Below, piece by piece: positions 24,823-36,700 of a DNA stretch of 64,000 nucleotides. Position 1 is the stretch's first letter. Each line of letters starts with the position of its first letter. The position numbers and the translations under genes are program-made. This DNA comes from Schistosoma haematobium (Eukaryota; Platyhelminthes; Trematoda; Strigeidida; Schistosomatidae), in contig NC_067197.1 in NCBI RefSeq assembly GCF_000699445.3, positions 24,225,809-24,289,808 on the forward strand. The letters run 5' to 3'. The notes beneath the pieces are model-generated. The model saw only the letters and a program-made list of their open reading frames with translations, had not been told where the DNA came from and searched no databases.

Positions 24823-27621
24823 CTACTCTCCCACCAGAATCAACGTGATGTTGGTTCGATACCAAATTGGATGGGATCGTCGCGCACCGGAAGTTACCAA
24901 GGATAATAAGAATCCTTCGGGTATTGGTAAGCTGAAAGATAAATCAAAAGAAGGCGGCAGCATCTGGTCGGGAAATACATGTAATAATTTTAAAATATCT
25001 GCCTTCATGCTTAAAACGCTTGAAATGAAAATTTGGGTGAAGATTATTTGAGCTATAAAAAATGGGGTTACAATAATAATAATAATAAAACGATGCGTGT
25101 TAATAGCCGTTGGTTAATAACTTAACGTATAGGTAGTAAGTATTTTGTGTTTAGAAATATTAAAGTAATGAATGTTGTAGAAATATTAATATCGGTATTA
25201 GTTTTGGTTAAAATTATGAAATCAATCTACAATTATGCCGGTATGTTGTCCATATGAGTTGATTTCCAATTGGATTTGTATTAGTAGGCTAACTGAATGA
25301 ACAAAAATATTGCCGTGGAGAATTCCAACTAGTGTTCCAGTTAGTTTGATACGGTTTATTTAGTTACGGGGAGATTTTCTCAACCTCATTTTTACTTGAC
25401 CGTGATAGAATTTAGTAATACTACTAATACACATGAATGTATATCAAAACAAAATTTAAATACGTGAGTGATAATTATATGAATTTTGGACAGACAGCTA
25501 GGAACAAATCGTTAAACATGAGTGTATTCGTAAGAGCCATACTCTAGACTCGATGTTCTGATCTGTGGCAGACTATTTATTTATATTTATACTTGCTGGC
25601 TGATTGGGCATACAAGTTAGTTGCAAGTATGCAGTTTATCATAAGGCGGAATACGATTTAATTGATATGGTGGTTATAAGTTATTAAAATCAGTTAGGCC
25701 TGTGTCATATTACGAGGTGATGTGGTGCTGCAAGATGGATTTGGCTAAATAAGTTTTTACAAGATGATTAATAGTGAGTGATGCTCATGTGATTATCAGA
25801 GAGAACATAAGTTGTAACCAAGGGAGTACACTCCCAACTCATGTCTATGATAATGGCTTTAACCTTAGTCAGTGTTGGGGTAAATTCGACATTGATGTTT
25901 TCAGTTTGCAGGAGATTTGCTCGACTGCTTATACTGATTATTTGCATGCATGATTGTGTTGCTAAACCATCAATTAGACTAACAAGGTTTTGAGATATTT
26001 ACTCAATGAGCAACTGATAGAGAAACATACTGTAATCATCTGTGATGGATGAAGATACCAAGAAAACAACACCATTTAATGGTAATTATAAGTCAATTTG
26101 TTGACCGATTTTGTTAATAGTTTGATTAATTTTATCAGTCATATTACGTGATTGCCAAGTCATGACAATGCTTTATGACGATATCCTGAAACTATTTCGT
26201 TTAACTAGTTATAATGTTGATTGAGGATTAGTCAGTGGAAAAATAGATATTGTTGATTTAGGTGATTCGAAATTATCAGAAATTTATAACGTTAAAGAAT
26301 CCCAGACGCCTAATTTAATTGTAAATTTCAATTCAGAAATATTCGTTTAGTGTTAATTCTAGTAGGCTACGGAGTTTTGTTTTAAACGTTTGTTAAGCCA
26401 ACAGCTACCTGGGGATTTAGTTATTTTACTAGTGCAGTTGATAGTACCTAAATTTTTAATCTTATTATCTAAACTATGTTCGCATTTTAGGCTGCTAATA
26501 TGATAAACTAATCCATAAACCCAAATACGATTAGCAACAACGACTATGATGGGTTTATTGATAAATGTTAAAGGCGATCCAGATGATTTCTAAATTTAGA
26601 AGACATGGAGATATAGTGTAACGTATGTATGGGTTAGGTTAACATGCAGGTTGTTGACGTATATGACGATTTAAAAATAATGAACATGACCAGAAAATAA
26701 TTTTAAAGTTTAGACTGCTTGTGAAACTTCAGGCAGGAATATGATGCGTTATAAACATTCCATAAGAAGTTACTGCATTTAGCCTAGGGACACTTACAAA
26801 TATATAGCAAAAGGAACCGGAAAACATATACATGTTAAGTAAAAAAATCATTAAGTAAAATAGTTGAACTCGCCTGGGTTATTTTTGAAAATTAGATTAT
26901 TCAGTGGACGACACATACAACGCCATTCGTGAGGAGTAGTAATGATCCAAAAGTATCCAGAATAAAACATGCAGTATGGCAATTAATTCCAGGGTGCTTG
27001 ATGTTGTTGAGGTTTTTGCCACTCGCTCTGATCAGAACAACTGAATGAATCCAGATAATTGTGTGTGCCATTGAATGAGCCATCTAAAATGAACTTATGA
27101 TTGCAGAAAACTTATAGCTGGAACTCACCGTATTTTTGGAGAAGTGTCGTCCTTGTTGTTTGGCAATGGAACTCAAGAATATGAAATTAGGCAGGCAGTG
27201 GTCGGAAGAAAAGATATTGCAGGATAGTGCATAGTTTAAAACAGGATGAGGTGATAAGATAAGGAACACTGAATATTAGTCCTTGCTGCATTGTTAGTCA
27301 ATGTATATTTGCGTTATTTACAGGTCATATTTGCTAGAGCTTGGTGCTTAAACAAGTCTATGTCGCTGAAGCATGTAAATGCTATTAAAGCTTGTTAACG
27401 AACCATCAAAGCTAATTAGTTAATATAGACGACCAGTTTTTATTATCGCTTGAGCTAGTATGTCATGAGAACTAATCAATATAACATTAGGATAATACAT
27501 GCGAGCATTAATCAGGACTGTTTGAATATTGGGTTAACATAAATACAAAATAGATCAAGAAATTTAGAATGGAAATATGATTAACAATAATAGGTTGCGT
27601 TTCTCTAGTCGGGCTCACCAA
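24823..27621 (-). mobile_element. Array interior 4, type B (2799 bp)
   Basis: Type B marks at both ends. It is shorter because of an 18-bp deletion at about 27277, with TAG microhomology at the breakpoint. It has private changes near 25012-25160 and next to the PBS (GCTTGAGC near 27449, GTTTGAA). The same deletion and PBS-side variants occur in the inverted left copy at 12246-14579. Confidence 0.85.
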
Positions 27622-28038
27622 TGTAGAACTATGGTCTACTATGATATTAGTACTGCTCTAATAATAGACCTAATCCTAAAATTGTAGATTTGTCATGATA
27701 TAACTGCCTAATCTATAAGATCTTACGTGGAAGTCACACCATCGACTACACCAACTCACTGTATCGTATCAATTACCAATACATGATGTAGAACAAGATT
27801 AGGCTAGAGAAAGAACAATATATTTAATATGAATGGAAGATATAAGGTAACATTCAGCAGAGACCACGCCTGCATGGCCGAGCCATGCCACTCGACCAAC
27901 TCCAGTCCATTCAATTCATTGTTCGCGCCTTCTCCATTGTTAGGTATTTCTCCGTGTTAAATATTGAGTATCTATTTTCTGAGTAGTCTCGTGTTCACAG
28001 CTTTGTGGATTGTGTGGCTATTGTCCAATGCCACTACA
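27622..28038 (-). repeat. LTR 6 of the array (right terminus)
   Basis: 417 bp, minus orientation, outer subtype. It ends GCCACTACA at 28038. Flanking bases (TATCC) do not match those left of LTR 1 (TAGTT), so the whole array shows no simple target-site duplication. Confidence 0.9.
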
Positions 28039-28144
28039 TATCCATAGACTAGTTGGGTTTAATCTTACGTATCATGGATTTTGTCTCCTCACTTTTTTTT
28101 GTCAGAGCAGGAGAGTTTCGTTGTCTATGTGAGATAAATTCAGG

Positions 28145-29370
28145 TTACTTCGATTCATTTTGTGTAGTACCTTTAGGAGGACTAATTTTCAAATAAATAG
28201 GTTTAGTTGGATGTGTGTCGTCACACGAATAACTTTTAAATACTTTACTGCGTGAACAGTCAGGATTAGAAATGTCGTTATTCTTTTTGGTGACAGTTGT
28301 AATCCTTATCTTATTTAAACGTTTATGATCTGCAGACTCATCTAGATCTACAGGGTAATCTGCCGTTTGCGGAGTCACATCATGCTTACTTTTCATGATC
28401 TTTAAACTCTTTATTGTGTTGCAAATTGTCTCTAGTTGGTTATTTCCTGTAATACGATCATGCAATCCTATCGCTTAATGTTTTCTTACACGACGTTGAT
28501 AGGATGTGAGGTCTGGAATGACTTTTATGCTATTGTATAGAACAAATGAGCCAATAAATTTGCTCGAATGAATAAGCTGTGCAGCATCGTCACAACAGCC
28601 AGAACTAAGAAGGAGGGGGCATGTAGATTTTTCCGACTTTTTTCTCAGGCGGATGACTTGTCAGTTGAAGTTTATCATACAACATACTCTGGGGCAAATA
28701 TCCCCTGACTTAGTTGTGTGTGTACGATTATATAGAATGTAGTTGACTGCAATGTAGAAAGACATCAGCCTTTCCGTCACTTATTTTGCCACAATCTCTA
28801 AAATACACTCATCCCTAATGAGTTGTTCAAAGTTTTTTCAGTATTAGAGCCACATATATGTGTGAGGGGTGCTAATTGGTTAAGTCTACCGTTGGTACTG
28901 AAGAATGTCGAAAGTTTTCTCTCCGAGAGTAATTACAACTGGAATCCTGGGAAATGTTGATAGGGCATGGGCTGAGAAATCTTAGTGAACTGCTCCGCAA
29001 CTTCTTAAAGAATCGTTATCTGAATAGCCTTGATTATGCATTGGACTAAGACGACGTAGTAGATTAGTGGAATTTCTGATGTCCTGAATAATCATTTAAT
29101 GAAATTTTTCTTCTTTACCGTATTCGAAATTTGAACACTCTGCATAGTCTAGTAGTAGTTGCTTGAGAGTTGCATAAGGGAGTGAAGTTGGCTTGTCTGG
29201 GAATACCAAAGCCTTTATTAAAAACTGTATGCTTCTTTTCCGATGAATGTAAGGAAATGAGCCACAGTATTAACATCCTCAACATCTTTCTTGGTCATAG
29301 CCTAGATTTCGAACCTTTACATGTAATAGTCAAAAGCATCAAAACCTGAATGCATATCCAACTGTCCCAT
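28145..29370 (-). pseudogene. Decayed Gypsy-like gag, minus strand
   Basis: From an ATG at 29370 downward, a broken frame contains the blocks FDAFDYYM, AMTKKDVEDVNTVAHF, LTFIGKEAYS, LPYATLKQLLLDYAE and LRRLSPMHNQGYSDN. This arrangement fits the capsid part of Gypsy-type gag proteins in flatworms. At least four stops or frameshifts interrupt it, two of them TAG/TAA where Trp is expected. A 106-codon frame (28145-28465) downstream is probably part of the same element but is not recognised. Non-functional. Confidence 0.65.
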
Positions 29371-32300
29371 CACAAGCTTAATCGAGACGTCAATGTGACA
29401 GTTAGATGTATTTCAATTAGGAATTCTAGAAGTAACACAGTTTAACTAAGGAGCACGAACAAACATATTGTATTCGGAATTCGAAATCAAGCAGTCTTCA
29501 AGTACAAAGGAATCATCAGTTCATGCATACATCACGGGATTGTTCAGGTTATATATGTAGTTTGCATCAGTTTTCAGATGAAATACTTGATATTTTGTAC
29601 TGTTGGGGGCAGGTTCATCGTTATTTTCCGAATCTTTAGGTCTTTTCAGGACTTTCCTAAGTGTGAGGTTGTTGTTCTAATTGCAAACGCTTGACCAAAA
29701 TTTAAAATCGACAGCATTGTTTACCGTATTTTTATTTGAGAAAAAGTTATTACCACCATTACAAAGATGTAATATATCAGAACATACTTGTTAAGGAAGT
29801 CAATCTACGTAAACCTTGTAAATCAAATCAGGTTTTTATGCCCTGAAACAATGTACAATTTACCTCAACCTCAAAAAAATCACTTGTATAGAGTGCGAAC
29901 AGAGAAACAAGAAATCCATGGCAAACAACGGAAGACATTTATAGGGATGTTATTTAGTTTTGTCCCTGGTGTGTTCTGTAGACCATAAGCTTAGTCTGAT
30001 TTATGATTTACAGCCATACTTCTTTCTGTTTGAAAGAAATTGTAATTTTAAGGTAACCTTTGATACTCTATTTGTTCTACCCTCACGCCCAGTTAAGATG
30101 TATTATTATTTTTTTAATTGCTTAGATGTTGGGGTCATGTCAGTCACCTATTTATTCCTTTATCTTTTTACATCAATCTGAATTGGGAATCAGAAATAAG
30201 TTGAATGATGTTACTGTTGATTTGTATTTTCTCTCTATCGCTCGCTCATCAGCCAATCAGGTGGCGGAATAGTTCTTGTCCGTCTACCCAATGCGTTTCG
30301 TCTCAATTCGGACTCAAACATTTCTAGCCTCGGGGTTGAAGCAGTCAACCTTTCGTGTCAAGGTCTTAATCTAGATTGATACGAGTTATCCACTGTATAT
30401 TATCAAACAGATAGATCAAGGGCGTGACAATTTAAATCCGGTTTTTACCAGACCATCATTGGAGACGATGCCTAGAAACTAAAACCTAATGTCTAAGCAC
30501 TTATGTTTGATTCTGTCAAACCTTCCAAAGAAACAAGGATAACTATACATGCCTTAAGGCCAACCAATCTTCTGTAGTCAACAGTTCGGCTACACAGAAC
30601 TGGCCCTTTCTAAAGTCATGTTATCTGAGCGAGAATAAAACTAGAATATACTGGATAAGTGTGCAGACTATGGTGTTCAGTGAATGTGGTTTCGCATAAC
30701 CTTGAGTTGATTGCGGGTTCTGAATGATACGTGTAAAACAGACTGATATGTGAAGCCCAAAATTTATATATTAGAACATCTTAATGAGTATTCAGCCCAC
30801 CTTTAATAGGTCGTCCTTCAAAGCCTGAGCATCCATCCTTTTCGGATACATATAGATCCCAGCTGACAACCGACGTCTCTCGGTAGAAAATACTTTCAGA
30901 CCGGCAGTCGCCATTCGAGATGGAAGCACTCTTAGTTATGCGCCTTTCGTTAGCCAGTTGGATAACTCTAGGATTAGATTGTATTTCCAGAGCACCATGT
31001 GAGTTCCCTCTAGTACCTTTGCAGTGAACGAAGACTTGGTGAGGATAAATAATCAAACGTTTGGTTCAAGGTTATAGATTTTTCTTCGTTAATTATGAAG
31101 ACAGCATATTAAATACTTCATTCGCACAACTTCCATCAACTGTCTCTCACAATCTTCATCGTTCCTTTATTCCAGTTCTTATTATAAATACTCGCTATTT
31201 ATATTCCTATTGTCTTCAGTTCGATCTTCTCAACACTCTTCTGCCAGGCATTCCGCTTCTAATCGGCGTTGCACACTAATTATATCTATGAATATAAGTA
31301 GCATATATCACACCTGGGTTTCGGGGCACAATCGAAAGTGATCTTTGTTATTTTAACCCGGTTATTTGGAATTTAGAGGTTGTCTACAATATCCTTTCTG
31401 CGAATCAGAATTGTATTTAGGAAGGCTACAATGGGGGTTGACACTGAAGTGCCCATTTGCAACATATCCCCACTGTTGCCAATGTTTAATCCACCAACAC
31501 TCGTCATTGTCTCACTACGCTTCTACGTTTAGTTGTTCATCGAGTGGCTGTTTTCTCTTCGTGTCATCGAAAGATTTTGCCGCAACTCAGTCAGACGACC
31601 TTAAGTTCAGGAATGAATGTGAAACATCTAACGCTAATTCGGGTGAGATTAAGTGAATGCTTAAGTTTAGCTTGCTTCCGTGAGGGTACTTTTCAGTTCT
31701 ACCATCCTTGTAAGTCGTGATGGGTGACGTTTGTCGCTCACTGTTTTTTGGTTGGCATAATAATTCTCCTTAAGTTATTGATGTATAAGTTTTCTGTGAC
31801 TGAACTTCTTTCCTAATAATGTTTATGTCGACACTGGAGGTGAAGTGGTCTGAAGATGAAGGACGCTATAATGAATTCTATTAATAAAACTACAGTTGAG
31901 AGAAACGTTAAATGAGCTCTTTTGGGATTTTCGCTCTGATTCACCATCACTATCGTATTTCAGTAAAGTAGTAAGTCTATCAAAATAAATGTTTTCCGCC
32001 ATAATTATATACTATCAATCTTTAATCGTTTTACTCGTTAAGACTGCCCCACCAAATGTGTAGGTTATGAGAAATGTGGCAGCCGAAGGGCTTAGGTTAA
32101 ACATTGAGCTGTTGTGAAGTATTTTATACTATTCATAAGCATTATATAAATGTTTATGGATCCTTAACATATTCAGCATGGACACTGTCTCAGTGAGGAG
32201 ATTTATAAGTAAATAATTGCGTTATTAGGTTTTTCATTACTAGTGTTGAGACCATCTCGACTTTGACATGACTCCGTGACTCCCTCAAATAATTTGAGTT

Positions 32301-32915
32301 ACGTGGTGTAGCCCTTTATCGGTAAGATTAGGAAATATAAGGCAAGTAGCATTTATGGAGTTCAACTATGAGGTAGATGCATTCTCAATTGTCTATGGCA
32401 GTTTGCATAGTATAAGGGTTTCATTGTAAGCTTTGCTAGTGTTTTATCCAATAAACTTACAAAGATGAGTTTCATCTAGGCTGGTCAAAGTGCACTGAAG
32501 AATGGCGTATTCCCTGTAGTAAATGTGATGCAAGTAACTACTTTTAATCAAGTTAATTCCTGAATCACTCTACCAACTGAGATAGTCTACTTACATTCCT
32601 CAGAGTTGTTTAGGAGGAAAATTTATATTTAACTAGAGGCCTCATAAAACATATCACACTGATTTACCATACAATTCTTTGAGGACATTGGTGAGCTAAT
32701 CAAGGTGACATACGTGATTTTGGTGACAACATAGTAACCAATAACACCTTGCGGTTTGAAAAATCAAAACCTGAATTTCACCAACCATGATAAATTATCC
32801 TCCAAAATTCAAACATTAATAATGTTTCGGTCTCATTGCCACGTCGTTCTGTCATAACCCATGTGGTTTCCGAAGGTCAACCTTCTGCTTTTAGCGGCTT
32901 TTTAAGAGCGTACGA
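29371..32915. other. Region upstream of ATP13A1 without a recognised gene
   Basis: The part to about 29750 is probably the 5' leader of the decayed gag element. Three open frames of 91-102 codons or less (29788-29988 plus, 30781-31056 minus, 31366-31656 plus) match nothing I recognise and lack clear splice context. The last 1.2 kb presumably includes the ATP13A1 promoter. An in-frame TAG at 32892 precedes the chosen ATG. Confidence 0.4.
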
Positions 32916-33780
32916 ATGATTCAGACAGATGCAGATATTGCGAGTGTTGAACTTTATACTCTACGCCCGACACTACTTCACGGATATGTTTTACCATTCA
33001 TACTTTTTTATTCTATTTGGATTGGATACTGGACCAATATTCTTGGTTTTCAGGAGTATATGGAATTCGGTCTTATAGTTATCGCAGCCATTGGATTTGT
33101 ACAAATAATTGTCTGTCTCTGCTGTCACTGGTTTGTTGAATTTAAGTGTCTTATGACTTGCAAAAAAGTAAGTGTTGGTATAAAAGGCGAACCTTTCCCA
33201 GCAATCCAGTGTTGCGGCGTCTGAGTATATCAAGGTAGTTCCGACCCCTAACACAGGTTATCCAATGATCGTTAAGATTGAAAAACAAGAGGTTAGAATG
33301 TTGTTTACCGATTTAAACATTAAATTTAGTGTCGCTCCTCCGGATTTATACACGCCTTTCATTTCCAACGATTAAAGTATGTATTTAGGACTGACGAGAA
33401 AGACAGTTTCCATCCGACCGAATTTCCAGTTGATTGGAGTATGAAAGCATATCTTAGTTGGAAGGGTTATGAGACGGTTGATCATCAGGTTGAAGCACAG
33501 CGTAAATATGGATTGAATGAGTAGCACTGTTATATACTTATTAACTGTCAGACTCCATTTAGATGTTCCATCTTTCGCCGAGCTGTTCAAGGAGCGTGCA
33601 ACTGCCCCGTTTTTTGTCTTCCAAGTATTCTCAGTTGGGCTGTGGTGCCTTGATGAATATTGGATCTACCCACTGATTGCTTTGGGTATGCTATGCCTCT
33701 TTGAAGCCAGCTTAGTACAACAGCAATTAAAAAATCTATCTGAAATACGCTCTATGTCTGAAAAGCCATACAACATCTAT
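32916..33780 (+). CDS. ATP13A1: ATP13A1 exons 1-4: N-terminal membrane segments and M1-M2
   Basis: Four exons packed in 865 bp, separated by introns of 34, 38 and 31 bp. Exon 1 encodes the two P5-specific hydrophobic segments. Exon 2 has [12 protein letters not shown], exon 3 has [10 protein letters not shown] and [12 protein letters not shown], and exon 4 has [15 protein letters not shown] and the M1-M2 hairpin ending [17 protein letters not shown]. Each intron is forced by a stop or frame change if read through. Confidence 0.92.
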
Positions 33781-36700
33781 GTAAGTGCTTGTTTCAATAG
33801 TATTTTTGATACCACGGTAAAATTAGGGTATGTTGAGTGTGTTATGTGTAAGTGTTCCAATACTAGCAGTTATTAGATTGTGAGCAGTTTGTTTCATATA
33901 TGACAAGTTTCTGTTGTATATGTTTGTACAAATTCATTTCGAGTCTTTATGGAGCAACAACGTTGGTACTGCATTATTAAAGCTGTACATATAGATTTGT
34001 CCGATATTTGGAATTTTATATTTTTCATCTGGTCTCATATGTTTTAATTTGTCCAATAGAGGGTATTTGTTAAAGCATTAAGATTTCAACCAGTGGTCAT
34101 AAATCCAAGCTCCGTCCTATTTACTGCGGTTTGGTACTCGGCTAATGTAAGTAGCCTCTACAAAAAAGGTGTATTTCAAGACCCAGTACGTTAACTTGGA
34201 CTTGGTAAGTAGTTTTTCCCTTAAAGCAATATGTAGCTCGCAAACCTTGAGAAAAAAATTCTCCAGTGAGTCTGTTTTGCATGCGGTGTGTGTATATGTG
34301 TATGTATATATGCGTTGTCACAAAATTGATAGTTAGTCATGCCACAACTAGGATTTTATTCCTAATCATGTACAGTTTATAGATAGCTGGGCTAGATTTT
34401 TGTAACTTACTGTGCATAAAATCTTAAAGGTTTATCGTCAAAAGAAGTGGGTACGTGTACGGACGGACCAGTTGATCGCTGGTGATATTATTTCTGTATC
34501 TGAGAATGATCAAAAATTCTGCATTCCTGCTGACTTACTCCTTTTAAGGGGTACATGCATTGTGGACGAATCAATGCTCACTGGAGAATCAGTTCCTGTT
34601 AGCAAAGTGAGTCAATATTCGTTTTTGTTAATGTTAAGATTTTACCTTAATTAGTATTATGCCCAATAAACTGAGTGTGCTGGTCTTTACACTCTCGTAC
34701 TCTATTTTTTCTGCTAATTGTAACTCAAGAGGAATTAAATATATGTTCTACGGAAAGACGCCTATATGCATTGTGTTGCGGGTAGTTTGAACACTGTCAG
34801 ATAGATTATTTATTTATTTCAACACATAGATATTGGTACAAAGAGGCACCAAATACATATGCGCCACACAAATCTCATTTGATATGTGTGAGGGCTGTGA
34901 TACTGCCCGGGTGCCCAAACCGAAACAGGTGGTTTTCTTAGGGGCCACACCCCAAACGTAAATGCTTTGTTCCATCGACTTCATGTCTTAGTCGACCATC
35001 AATCATAACTAATGAGGGAATTTGTCCAATTGTATACTGGTTGAAGTTATCACACCACATCAATATAATGAGCTATATATATGTATTTGAATAAAGCTAG
35101 ATTGTATCATCCATATTCTATTACTTTCCTGCCCACTGTTGCCCGTCATACTAGAGGTATATAGTGAACAACTAACACTTTTGTGATATGCAGGATTTAC
35201 TACAATTACATTTACCGTAGTCACTAGTTTTGTTTTTCTGACTTATATTTTTTGAGTAAACGTCTTCTCATTAAAGAAAACATCAGGTCTATTTTAGGAC
35301 GTTTTTACTTATAGGATCCTTGTGAGGTTCTCAAAGCAGATGAACACTTTACGTTCGATGATGATCATAAGACCCAGATTTTGTTTGGTGGAACCAAAGT
35401 AGTACAGTTTACTCCCCCTTCTAAGTCTACAAATTCCCTAAAAGGTTTGTTACATTTTTGACCGTTTTCATATTCCATCTTTAATACGATTTTCTATAAA
35501 TTACCTACATATTCAGATCTAGTTTATGTGTAGGGATTCACACCAAAAATGTAATAACTTAAGGTACAGTAAGTACTTTACGGTTGATATATTGTTCATT
35601 TAATACATAAGTGTTTCAAGAATATTATTTCTAAGAAAAACTATTTCTATCAGGTTAAAATTAATAACATTATTTTCAACCATAAAAACAGTAACGTAGA
35701 ATTTCCTTTACGCCGATAGGAAATAAAATGACTCGAATTAAAATATTCAGCCTTATAAAGTATTTTTATTTAACTCAGATAGCAGAAACAGTGCATACTT
35801 TCAAATAGAGACTTCGTTTTCTTACTCATGAGCGAAAATAATGTCAGCTTTATGTATTGCGCTCAGACTAGGATAACTGACTATAAGTGAAGGTGATTTG
35901 ATTTCTCGTGACTGAATTTATTTTATAAGTTATGTCCATCTGTTGGTGTGGGGTTATTGAACTTCTGATTTCCTCTTAAAGTATGATGTTCAATAAGATT
36001 AAATCCTTATTGCAGTTTAATGGCCCTGTATCTGACTCCAGGTCGATCGTATGAATGATCGTTATCGAATGATTGCTATCGAAATATACATGTCTCCAAT
36101 CTTCGTATACAATCATCGGCTTAAATCGAGCATTGGTCTCTTACCAGCACGTTTACTTATTGACTTAGAATACGCAGATAACATAGTCTTGTTTGGTGAA
36201 GGCACTGAAAAAATGCAGAGTATTTTGGTAGCACTGAGTAACAATGCCAGTATGTTTGGGATGAGTTCCTGCCCTTCTAAATGCAAATTATTGCTTCAGG
36301 ACTGGTCTGCGTCAACACTTGAACTAACGATAGAGAGTAAAGTAGTCGAACGCGTCGACAACTTCACTTATCTTGGAAGTTTGGTCAGTCCTAATGGGTT
36401 GATGTCTGACGAAATCTCTGCATGGATTCAACAAGCTCGTTTGACTTTTGCCAACCTACATCACTTGTGGCGAAGGTGAGGTATCCGTTTATCAATTAAG
36501 GGACGAATATACTGCGCAGAAATCTGTTCTGTTTTACTTTACGGCTGATAAACGTGACCATTAGGAGTAGAGGATACTCGTAAGTCACTAGTATTTGATC
36601 ACAGATGTCCTAGAAATATTGCTCGCATCTGCTGGGATCACCGGGTGAGTAATATTGAGGTTAGACGCAGGGTATTAGGGGAATGACGGTGAATCAGTCG

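Noticed and set aside
31366..31656. 96-codon plus-strand frame upstream of ATP13A1 as a gene
   Set aside because: No known domain, no splice or start context, and another frame over the same bases looks equally plausible; left as unassigned.
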